Assembly: GCF_016807185.1 (NCBI RefSeq)
Contig: NZ_JAEVYN010000002.1
Span: 2,393,367 to 2,457,366, forward strand
Source of the DNA: Leptolyngbya sp. Cla-17
Lineage (GTDB): Bacteria > Cyanobacteriota > Cyanobacteriia > Leptolyngbyales > Leptolyngbyaceae
Direction: 5' to 3'
DNA: 64,000 nt
This document shows, piece by piece, positions 9,356 to 16,861 of the stretch; position 1 is the stretch's first letter; each line of letters begins with the position of its first letter. The notes beneath the pieces are model-generated. The model was not told where the DNA came from. It searched no databases and saw only the letters and a program-made list of their open reading frames with translations. Both the position numbers and the translations under genes were made by a program.

Positions 9356-9756
9356 TAGTATAACTAATTACATCTAAATTTCACTTTCACAGTCTCAAAA
9401 ACAGGGTTCACCGACATCTACCTTGAGAGGTAAATTGTCTTGTTTTCACTCAGGTTTCGCTGCTTACAAACACCGAGCACAAAATAATTGGCAGACTCAT
9501 AAGCGATCATGGGTTGAAATGATGCAGCCCTTGTCAAACCTGTGCCTTACATTGAAGCGATCGCTCATTTCCTTACAGCACAGCCTGCGAAATCACAACC
9601 ACGTCTGAACAAGCTACCTACTCATATGTTGACTAACACAGCGGTCAAATAGATAGAAAATATGTGTTGCATTGCTTGCTCCAAACAGGATCAACATCAA
9701 TCACAGACTGACCATTAACTCATTATTTATGATGGCTCAGATGATTTCTGACTGAC
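9356..9756. other. Intergenic region, 400 bases
   Basis: Lies between the regulator/kinase operon start and the end of the YjdF-like gene, both on the minus strand. It should contain the promoter of the two-component operon. I see no credible gene, RNA or strong terminator hairpin; only HIP1-type sites stand out. Confidence 0.4.
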
Positions 9757-10329
9757 TCATTCCTTACGCTTAGAATCTATCCACTTTCGCAATACCCAAA
9801 GGCTGATAATGGCTGCCAATCCCGATCCTAATGTGTCCATAATCATGTCAGTGACTGTATCATCAACGCTGCCAATCACATCGGTTGCCAAAATTTTACC
9901 TGCTAACCATTCAGCGATTTCCCACAACGCTCCGATCGCAATACCAAAGCTGGTGATCGTCACTAGATATAGGAGTGTGTGTTGACGAAAAATCGGCAGC
10001 ATGGGTCCATACACAAAAAAGCTCAGAGCTAGTGTAATTGCAAACATGGTGAATCCATGAACCAGCTCGTCGTAAGGTCCAGGGGCGTAAAACCATCCCC
10101 ACACCCACCCTCCGGCATTGAGTAAAGCGGCGAGGACAAACAAAAAATCAAACAGGGTTGGGAGTTTGTCATCTTTCACCACAAACACAAAAGAGACGAT
10201 TAGAAAAAGCGCCAGGGCGATCGCATCGTGCCATTTGCCCTGAATAGCAGTGGCAAGAACAGCAATTCCAAGTAGCGTTTGCCCCATCCAGGCAGCAAAG
10301 CGGTACCCTTTCCAGTTGATAGACAGCAT
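9757..10329 (-). CDS. YjdF/DUF2238-like membrane protein
   Basis: 190 residues from the ATG at 10329, chosen because AAGGAGGAAAG sits immediately upstream; an ATG six codons earlier (10347) overlaps the preceding gene and lacks this site. Five to six membrane spans. The family-like signature is YDELVHGFTMFAITLAL, then GALWEIAEWLAG and a GSVDDTVTDMIMDTLGSGLAA segment with conserved acidic residues inside or near the membrane. The function of the family is unknown. Last gene of a probable operon channel-MscS-DUF2254-this gene, 14 bases after the DUF2254 stop. Confidence 0.75.
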   Translation of the reverse strand: MLSINWKGYRFAAWMGQTLLGIAVLATAIQGKWHDAIALALFLIVSFVFVVKDDKLPTLFDFLFVLAALLNAGGWVWGWFYAPGPYDELVHGFTMFAITLALSFFVYGPMLPIFRQHTLLYLVTITSFGIAIGALWEIAEWLAGKILATDVIGSVDDTVTDMIMDTLGSGLAAIISLWVLRKWIDSKRKE

Positions 10330-10330
10330 C

Positions 10331-10341
10331 TTTCCTCCTTG
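10331..10341 (-). promoter_or_regulatory. Strong Shine-Dalgarno deciding the YjdF-like start
   Basis: On the minus strand the sequence reads AAGGAGGAAAG directly ahead of ATG at 10329, an almost perfect match to anti-SD. It is unusual here because most genes in the window have weak or no SD. Confidence 0.8.
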
Positions 10342-10343
10342 TA

Positions 10344-11678
10344 TCAAGCTTGCCCGATCGCTTTTACGGCGGCTAGATGGCGCTCTTTGACATCCTGGCG
10401 ATCTAACTCTTCGGGGATTCCTTCCTGGCTGCCGTGCTCAATCATGTTGGCATGACGCAACAGTGCGGCTCGGTCTGCTTTGGTATGGGTGAAAGGGGCA
10501 ATGACGGCGACCGATTCTAGCAACCGCATCGTCACTGCTACGCTTGTTTGCCCATACTGCCGAATCTGATTAAAAGCAGCATCCGTCACATCTGCAAACG
10601 TCACGGGTGCTGCAATGACACGCAGCTGATCTTGGTCATCGTAACGATAGGCAGAGGGAATCTCTTTTTGTGCCAGGTGACAAAGCGCCGCGCTGAGTTG
10701 ATCAATACAGCGAATGGCTGTGAATGGGTCGTTAATGCCGGGTGAGAGGGCACGGACTGCAATCTCAACCAGTTGGTTAATCGAAAACTCAACATCTTGC
10801 TGCTCGGTACGCTGCGAACCCAAGACAAAGGCATCGTTGATTTGTTTAACCAACTTTTTGCTACCCGATTCTGCGGGGTAAGCAAGTACTAGTGGACTTC
10901 CTTGAATCACAAAGTCTCCAGGACGACGCTGAAGCTGAAGCAGGATATTAGTCTCTGTGGCAATTTGCATTAACTGGTCTGTATCAATTGCTTGCACATA
11001 GTTACTGCTAGTCGCTTGTATGGCAGTTGCCTCGCGATCGAAATTGGCTGGAATATCTGAGGGGAGCGGTTCTGCTCGATGCGCCGATGCGCCGCGTCCC
11101 ATCTGTTTAGGAAAGAGCCGATCAATCACTTCATCTAGCTCACATCCCACCTTAGAAATGACATGATCAACTTGAATGGAGGTAGCAGAATGGTGAATAA
11201 AGTAGATTAAAACGCCAATACTGGCGATCGCCATCCCAATTCCGCAGGTGACTGCAATATGCGGCACAAACTCATTCTCGTCAACACCATTGATAGTTCG
11301 CAGCACCATCAGGCTGTAAACAAAGGTGGAGATGAAGGTTCCGAGTACAATTTGGTTGCCGGTATCTTGCATAAAGTTACGCAGCAGCCGCGGACCAAAT
11401 TGCGAAGACGCAAGCTGAAGGGCAACAATTGTGATGGAAAAAGCAGTGGTGGCAACGCTCACCATGGAACCGGCAATTGCAGAAAGAATGGCGCGTGAGC
11501 CGTTAGGACCGAGAGAATAAGCCCAGCCCAAGTCTCCAATGATATCGGTTTCTTGCCTCTGGTCGATCGCAATGGTGATAAACGACAGCCCGATCGCCAG
11601 TATGACCATGAGGGTTGGCACAAACCAGAAACTGGAATGTAGGGAGTCCCATAGTTTGCTCAACTTTGCGTATTTCAT
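10344..11678 (-). CDS. DUF2254 family membrane protein
   Basis: 444 residues. Four N-terminal spans include the conserved SAIAGSMVSVATTAFSITIVALQLASSQFGPRLLRNFM block and VLGTFISTFVYSLMVL, both hallmarks of DUF2254. The C-terminal ~270 residues are soluble and cytoplasmic, with LVEIAVRALSPGINDPFTAI, the second hallmark. The function of the family is unknown. Its start overlaps the stop of the upstream mscS gene by 4 bp (ATGA), implying translational coupling, and the YjdF-like gene follows after 14 bases. Linkage with a mechanosensitive channel suggests a membrane-tension or ion-related role, which is inference. Confidence 0.85.
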   Translation of the reverse strand: MKYAKLSKLWDSLHSSFWFVPTLMVILAIGLSFITIAIDQRQETDIIGDLGWAYSLGPNGSRAILSAIAGSMVSVATTAFSITIVALQLASSQFGPRLLRNFMQDTGNQIVLGTFISTFVYSLMVLRTINGVDENEFVPHIAVTCGIGMAIASIGVLIYFIHHSATSIQVDHVISKVGCELDEVIDRLFPKQMGRGASAHRAEPLPSDIPANFDREATAIQATSSNYVQAIDTDQLMQIATETNILLQLQRRPGDFVIQGSPLVLAYPAESGSKKLVKQINDAFVLGSQRTEQQDVEFSINQLVEIAVRALSPGINDPFTAIRCIDQLSAALCHLAQKEIPSAYRYDDQDQLRVIAAPVTFADVTDAAFNQIRQYGQTSVAVTMRLLESVAVIAPFTHTKADRAALLRHANMIEHGSQEGIPEELDRQDVKERHLAAVKAIGQA

Positions 11679-12697
11679 CGATCATTCTGAGCTGAATTGT
11701 GATTTGTTGAAGATCCATTACTCACTCCATCGCGTTGAGATTGAATCTCAGCGAGCTGTCTAAGGGCATGGCTGATGTTGTGCGGCTTTGGAACTTCGCT
11801 TTTTCCGGCGGGCCAACCTTCGCGTTGACGAGTGCGATCGCCATCCGTTGCTTCAGTCTGATCATGAAAGAGAATTTGCTGTGTCGGGAAGGGTAAATCG
11901 ATGCCATTTGCCGTCAGCTTGTTTTTAATGTTAGTCAACACCCGGTCTTGCATGTCTAGCACATCGGCACGACGAGGGGGCTGCACCCACCAGCGAGCGC
12001 GAATATTCACAGTGCTGCCTGCTAATTCAACCACGATCGCATCCGGAGCAGGCGTTTCCAAAATCCCATCTGTTTCATGGATTGCCTCTAGAATAAACTG
12101 TCTTGCTTCGTTGATGTCATCACCGTAACCAATGCCAATGTCGTACTCTAGACGGCGCTTGTCAAACGCAGTATTGACCGTAACAGAATTGGTAAACAGC
12201 TCAGAATTTGGGATGACAATCCGCCGCCCATCATAGGTTTTAATCGTCGTTGCCCGGGTTTGAATATTTTCTACAGTCCCTTCAAAATCTTTAAACACGA
12301 TTTGATCATCGATTTGAAAGGGTTCAGTTAACAGAATTAAAATACCCGCTAGAAAGTTTTGTAAAATATCTCGAAACGCAAAGCCGATCGCTACACTACT
12401 GATTCCAAGTAGCTGCACAAGATCACTGGCTTTAAGCGATGGAATCACGATTGACAGCGCAATAAACAAGCCTACTAATATAGTTATTCCTTGTGCCAAC
12501 CGCCCCAGCACCAGTCCCAAGTTGCGAGCTTGACGGCGATCGCGCGTTAAATTTCTCACTACTTTTTTAATTGCTCTAGCAACGAAGAAAAAGATCGCAA
12601 AAACAATCAATGCCAACACCATATTGGGCAACAAAAAGATGACGCCATTCAGCATTGCCTGCATCTTGTTTAAGAGAGTTGATAGTTCTTCACTCAT
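11675..12697 (-). CDS. MscS-family mechanosensitive ion channel
   Basis: 340 residues. Three N-terminal spans lead into the pore/TM3 region LLGISSVAIGFAFRDILQNFLAG, with the small-residue pattern typical of the MscS pore. The beta domain follows: DQIVFKDFEGTVENIQTRAT and YDGRRIVIPNSEL, then the alpha/beta C-terminal domain (YDIGIGYGDDINEAR, VNIRARWWVQ). A polar tail of about 60 residues rich in R, Q, S and N lies beyond the core and looks disordered. MscS channels open under membrane tension to release solutes on hypo-osmotic shock. Overlaps DUF2254 by 4 bp and starts 69 bases after the voltage-gated channel gene. Confidence 0.92.
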   Translation of the reverse strand: MSEELSTLLNKMQAMLNGVIFLLPNMVLALIVFAIFFFVARAIKKVVRNLTRDRRQARNLGLVLGRLAQGITILVGLFIALSIVIPSLKASDLVQLLGISSVAIGFAFRDILQNFLAGILILLTEPFQIDDQIVFKDFEGTVENIQTRATTIKTYDGRRIVIPNSELFTNSVTVNTAFDKRRLEYDIGIGYGDDINEARQFILEAIHETDGILETPAPDAIVVELAGSTVNIRARWWVQPPRRADVLDMQDRVLTNIKNKLTANGIDLPFPTQQILFHDQTEATDGDRTRQREGWPAGKSEVPKPHNISHALRQLAEIQSQRDGVSNGSSTNHNSAQNDR

Positions 12698-12766
12698 TAC
12701 CTGACCGTCATAGAAAACATTTGTACACTAATGGAAATTAGGCACACTAACTTCTCTCTAAGGTTG

Positions 12767-13573
12767 TTAATGCTCCTGTCTTAGGCTCTGAATCTCGGTT
12801 CGCAGGGCTGCAATCTCGGTTCGCAGGGCATCGATCGATTTTGCGCCAACAATTTCTGCTTCGTCATCGTCAGCATCTTGTCCGATAAAAAATGTGGCTA
12901 ACGTCGCTGTTACATAGCCAAATACAGCAAACGCATACAGCGCCAGCAGAAAGCAAAGAATGCGACCTTCTGCCGTTTTAGGAAAGTAGTCTGATCCCAT
13001 TGTGGTCATCAGCATTGCTGTCCACCAAAGCGCAGTGCTGTAGCTATCAAATCCGGGCGAACCTGGAGCATCTTGCTCAAACGCATACATCCCCGCCGCC
13101 CCCACCAGTGTGATGATTGCTGTTGTCATCACCACATAGCCAAAGCCACGCCGCGCAAAGTTTCCTGCGAGCGATCGCATACTGCGATTGGTGCGCGTCA
13201 TCACCCGCAACAGCCGTAAGCCGCGAACGGCTCGCGTAGTTCGTAAAACCCGCAACACACGCGCAAACCGCAACATGCGCAAGGCGGGTAAAAGCAGTGA
13301 AATGGCTGTAATCCAGTTTGTTTTAAGATAAGCAGCCTTTCGGGGCGCAAGCGCTAGTCTAAGCATAAATTCCAGAACAAACACGCCCCAAATGACGAGG
13401 CTAAGGGCATCTAAAAGAGGAGTCAGTCCCCAAGTCAGTTCCACCACAAATAGACCGAGCCAAGCAAAACTCAACACGAGCATTGGCAATTCCAGCCAAT
13501 CTTCTAGCTGCTGCAAGATTTGCTGTTGCTCGTATTCTATTGCTTGCTTTTCGGATCGATCCAAGGGTTTCAT
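12767..13573 (-). CDS. Six-TM voltage-gated-type ion channel
   Basis: About 268 residues (ATG at 13573; a GTG lies one codon upstream). Layout is S1-S4 voltage sensor, S5-pore-S6, then a C-terminal coiled coil. S4 is Arg-rich with R about every third residue (LRMLRFARVLRVLRTTRAVR). The pore loop reads ALWWTAMLMTTMGSDYFP, so the canonical K+ filter TVGYG is replaced by TMGSDY; ion selectivity is therefore uncertain. S6 is LLALYAFAVFGYVTATLATFFIG. The C-terminus has an acidic patch (DADDDEAE) and heptads IDALRTEIAALRTEIQSLRQE that probably form a tetrameric coiled coil. First gene of the channel-mscS-DUF2254-YjdF-like run. Confidence 0.88.
   Translation of the reverse strand: MKPLDRSEKQAIEYEQQQILQQLEDWLELPMLVLSFAWLGLFVVELTWGLTPLLDALSLVIWGVFVLEFMLRLALAPRKAAYLKTNWITAISLLLPALRMLRFARVLRVLRTTRAVRGLRLLRVMTRTNRSMRSLAGNFARRGFGYVVMTTAIITLVGAAGMYAFEQDAPGSPGFDSYSTALWWTAMLMTTMGSDYFPKTAEGRILCFLLALYAFAVFGYVTATLATFFIGQDADDDEAEIVGAKSIDALRTEIAALRTEIQSLRQEH
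12791..12830. repeat. Two-copy 21-bp tandem repeat in channel coiled coil
   Basis: The sequence AATCTCGGTTCGCAGGGC occurs twice with a 21-bp period. On the coding strand each unit encodes one heptad (ALRTEI plus one residue), so the repeat extends the predicted coiled coil by exactly one turn of the heptad pattern. Confidence 0.8.
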
Positions 13574-13837
13574 CACGCTAATTGAATGTCATGGTTCAGG
13601 AGGGGTTTCTAGCACAATCATGTTGACCAGGGGCATCGCCTTAAAACCTTGGGCTTACAGATGAGCTTGAATCGCTTGAGTCACAGGCTTTTGCAGTCTC
13701 TACAACAGTTTTTCCACATCCCTGCGGCACTTGTACCAAAAGCGATCGCACTGGCTTTTACTCACCTTTCAACAAAAGCGTTTTGCAATTCTTGAACATC
13801 AAGCTGTTAGCGCATTAAACCTGAGCCGATCAGTGAA

Positions 13838-14455
13838 TTAACGATGCAGCCATTCAAACACGCTCAGAGCAGTAACAGCACCCACAAAGTGGGCCGCAAT
13901 GCCGCCCATGTTTGCCATTGCCACCATGATATCGATTGATCGAATCACACGAGTTGGGTCGTAAATAGCAACACCTTGAGGCTGAGCGATCGTTTTGGAG
14001 AGCAGTACCCCTAACGTCGCACCTCCACCTAAGATTGTCAGCAGCATTCCCACAAAGCCAACGATCGCGCTTAAACGTAGCACGTTCATGACCTCCAATT
14101 TTGTAGGATGTTTCATGGTATCTGCATGGCGCAACCGTTTGGCAAATTGTGTTTGACGAAAGGCAAAGTAAATCCCCACCAACAGCGCCAGAATGCCACA
14201 GACTGCCCAAAAGATGCCAATGCCAATGCCTGGAGTGAAACCCCGGTTAAGGTTCACGCCAATACCAGGAGCCACACCCGGTGGAAGTGCTGCCGCCTGA
14301 CTGAAATTTCGACCCGCGATCGCAAACATAACCATCAACAAGGCAATTGCGCCAAAGCCAATTTGGGCAGAGAGTCCAATCCACCCAGTCAGGCGCAAAA
14401 CATTGCCGATCTTTTCGAGTTTTGACTCTAGTGATTGCTTTTCAACTATTTCCAC
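13838..14455 (-). CDS. DUF3611 family membrane protein
   Basis: 205 residues with four predicted spans: LTGWIGLSAQIGFGAIALLMV, GIFWAVCGILALLVGIYFAF, LRLSAIVGFVGMLLTILGGG and a C-terminal AHFVGAVTALSVFEWL. The pattern matches DUF3611, found in cyanobacteria and plastids and of unknown function. The loop between the first two spans is Gly/Pro-rich (PPGVAPGIGVNLNRGFTPGIG). The start is GTG at 14455, with GAGAGAG about 8 bases upstream. It lies 19 bases after the SLH gene on the same strand and is probably co-transcribed. Residues DPTRVIRSIDIMVA are conserved in the family. Confidence 0.82.
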   Translation of the reverse strand: MEIVEKQSLESKLEKIGNVLRLTGWIGLSAQIGFGAIALLMVMFAIAGRNFSQAAALPPGVAPGIGVNLNRGFTPGIGIGIFWAVCGILALLVGIYFAFRQTQFAKRLRHADTMKHPTKLEVMNVLRLSAIVGFVGMLLTILGGGATLGVLLSKTIAQPQGVAIYDPTRVIRSIDIMVAMANMGGIAAHFVGAVTALSVFEWLHR

Positions 14456-14474
14456 AAAAGCTCTCTCAATAAGA

Positions 14475-15404
14475 CTAACGACCCACTACATATTGAGATG
14501 CTGATTGGTCTGAGATCGGCACAGTTTTACCTTGGCTGACAAGTGCCTGATGAATTAATGCCGCGACTTCACCGCGAGTTGCGGGTCGGGTTGGGTTCAA
14601 CACTCGTTGATCGGGATAATTGACAACAATTCCGGCTGCGGTTGTTGCAGCAACATCATCCACTGCATACTGAGGAATCTGTGCGGCATCTTGATAGTAG
14701 TCGCTCACCACTAGAGAGACTGGGCGCTGCGAAGTGTTGCTGCTCGCTGGAGCAGAATTGGCAGCGGCAGTTGCCCTGGCTGGAGTTGCCATTAACGGCT
14801 GCATCAGTGTAGTCATAGCGAGGGGAAATATAAGCGGTCTGTTGGCACGCCGACGAGAGACAGGCTGCACCCGGGCAGGTGTTGCTGCCGCTGCTACAGA
14901 TTTGTCAACAGCGGTTGTAGTCGTTGGTAAATTCAAGTTCTGAGCCAGCGACACGAGCACTTCGACTCTGCTAACAGGTTGATTCGGACGAAACTCTCCA
15001 CCGGGATAGCCTTTCATAAATCCCATTTCATATGCTTCCTGTATGGCGGGAGCAGCCCAATAGCCTTGGGGAACATCTGTGTAAACGCTGCCGCTGGCAA
15101 TTTCTCGTTCCGCAGGTTGAGAAAAGGCTTGCTGCAAAATTGAAGCAAATTCATCGCGAGCGACTGGCTGTTCAGGGCGGAAGGTATTGTCAGGATAGCC
15201 TGTGACAATATCGCGTTCTGCCAGATTATGAATGAAAGGTTGCGCCCAATAATTTTGTGTATCAGGAAAGCTCGTATTTTCAGGTGAAGCCGCTAGTGCT
15301 GGAGTCAAAGTGGTAGCAAGATAAGGTGCAATTGCGCCCGCCGCAAGTCCTAAAGTGACCAGTGTTACGCCTAACGTCGAGGTGTAACAATAACGAAGTT
15401 TCAT
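14475..15404 (-). CDS. Secreted S-layer-homology (SLH) domain protein
   Basis: 309 residues. An N-terminal signal peptide (LGVTLVTLGLAAGAIAPYLATTLTPALA) is followed by two clear SLH repeats: FPDTQNYWAQPFIHNLAERDI with TGYPDNTFRPEQPVARDEF, and YTDVPQGYWAAPAIQEAYEMG with KGYPGGEFRPNQPVSRVEV. A third, divergent one lies near the C-terminus (YAVDDVAATTAAGIVVNYPD, TRGEVAALI). An Ala/Pro/Thr-rich linker separates repeats 2 and 3. SLH domains bind secondary cell-wall polymer or peptidoglycan, so it should sit in the periplasm or outer envelope. It lacks the OprB-type porin barrel often fused to SLH in cyanobacteria. AGGAGAACAGTA precedes the ATG. Confidence 0.9.
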   Translation of the reverse strand: MKLRYCYTSTLGVTLVTLGLAAGAIAPYLATTLTPALAASPENTSFPDTQNYWAQPFIHNLAERDIVTGYPDNTFRPEQPVARDEFASILQQAFSQPAEREIASGSVYTDVPQGYWAAPAIQEAYEMGFMKGYPGGEFRPNQPVSRVEVLVSLAQNLNLPTTTTAVDKSVAAAATPARVQPVSRRRANRPLIFPLAMTTLMQPLMATPARATAAANSAPASSNTSQRPVSLVVSDYYQDAAQIPQYAVDDVAATTAAGIVVNYPDQRVLNPTRPATRGEVAALIHQALVSQGKTVPISDQSASQYVVGR

Positions 15405-15664
15405 TACTGTTCTCCTAAATTTGTCATTTCATCCAAACCCTAATCATTAATAGGATTGAAGTCGTGTACCTTTTGAGCCAGATAAGTCATTAAACAGTTG
15501 ATATATTTACTTTTTATATTGATATCCCTCATGAGATAGAGCGCGATGTATTGCTTGCGGTAGAAATTCTTTAAACTAAGCTGAATCAAAATTGGCAGGA
15601 ATCAGAAGGTTGATAAGGTGTTGATTGAGCAGCTTTTCTTTTCCACTCAGCCAAAGGCATAATT

Positions 15665-16729
15665 TTGACGTTAGGACGCTGGATTGGATTGCTTTCGCTA
15701 GTGATTTCGCTCTATGTGCTGTGGCAAATTCGAGCGATCGCGCTGCTGTTCTTCATGGCGATTATCTTTGCTGTTGGGCTGAACCGAGTTGTACGTCGAT
15801 TTCAAAAATCTAAGCTTAAACGAATCGTTGCGATCGGGCTAACAATCGCGATCTTCATCGTAGTTTTAGGACTGCTTTTGGCTTTAGTGGCTACCCGGAT
15901 CACTGAGCAATTTGACCAACTGGTCGAACTGATTCCAGGTGCGATCGCACAAGTTGCAAATCTCAACTACTGGTTGCAGGAGCAGATTCCAGGTCGGATG
16001 ATTAAAAATCTTCCTAACTTGAACGATTTGAGTCTTCAGCTTCAGCAAGTAGCAAACTGGACGATTATTCATTTCTATCAAGCTTTCTCTAATTCTCTAT
16101 CTCTCTTGCTCAATGGTTTATTGCTAACTGTATTGACGCTGATGTTACTGGTAAATCCAAAGCAGTATCGCAATTTGTTGATTCAAGGATTTCCCGCGTT
16201 CTATCGCAACCGCGCGGATAGAATTCTCTCGAAGTGCGAGGTTGGTTTAATTGATTATCTGGGTGGAATTGCCCTGAGCATGGCTTTCATTGGCATTACC
16301 TCAACCGTAGGTTTGCTAGTGCTACAGGTTCCCTTACCGTTTGTGAATGGGTTCATTGCAGGCATATCGGCATTCGTTCCCTACCTTGGGGCGCTCGCCA
16401 GTGTTGTTCCACCCGCTCTACTGGCTTTGTTGGATTCTCCTTGGAAAGCGATCGAAGTCTTGCTACTGTATTTTTTAATCCAGCAGGTTGAAGGCAATCT
16501 GATTACGCCCATCATCATGAAGCAGCGGCTGTCTCTTCTACCCGCAACAACACTGGCTTTACTGACTGCCTTTGGCACGTTCTTTGGTGTTTTAGGATTG
16601 TTTTTAGGATTACCAATTTTAGTAGTTGCACAAATCTGGCTCAGGGAAGTGTGGGTAAAAGATGTTTTAGACCAATGGACAGTTCCTCAAGCAATAACTT
16701 CCAGCCAATCTGCACCACATGAGCGTTAG
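15665..16729 (+). CDS. AI-2E family transporter (UPF0118/PerM-like)
   Basis: 354 residues, about seven to eight spans. The family pattern is clear: an N-terminal pair of spans, an extended region QFDQLVELIPGAIAQ, and a C-terminal bundle with VNGFIAGISAFVPYLGALASVVPPALLALL, then QQVEGNLITPIIMKQRLSLLP and a GVLGLFLGLPILVV ending. This superfamily includes putative AI-2 exporters and Na/H antiporter-like members, so the substrate is unknown. The start is TTG at 15665 with AAAGG about 8 bases upstream; no upstream ATG is in frame. It is divergent from the SLH gene and precedes the CPA antiporter by 132 bases on the same strand. Confidence 0.88.
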   Translation: MTLGRWIGLLSLVISLYVLWQIRAIALLFFMAIIFAVGLNRVVRRFQKSKLKRIVAIGLTIAIFIVVLGLLLALVATRITEQFDQLVELIPGAIAQVANLNYWLQEQIPGRMIKNLPNLNDLSLQLQQVANWTIIHFYQAFSNSLSLLLNGLLLTVLTLMLLVNPKQYRNLLIQGFPAFYRNRADRILSKCEVGLIDYLGGIALSMAFIGITSTVGLLVLQVPLPFVNGFIAGISAFVPYLGALASVVPPALLALLDSPWKAIEVLLLYFLIQQVEGNLITPIIMKQRLSLLPATTLALLTAFGTFFGVLGLFLGLPILVVAQIWLREVWVKDVLDQWTVPQAITSSQSAPHER

Positions 16730-16861
16730 CTTTTCAGCCGTATTGAAAGCACTGCCTCAGATGAATACTTTAGTGCCTTGACACCTCAAAACGAAATCGG
16801 CATCATCTAGCTACGATCGCCTTAGCAGCATTAGATCGCTTACTTCAACAGATTAATTTGA

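Noticed and set aside
13661..13790. 42-codon plus-strand ORF (MSLNRLSHRLLQSL...)
   Set aside because: No SD, no recognised family, and it could arise by chance in 260 bases; not listed as a gene.
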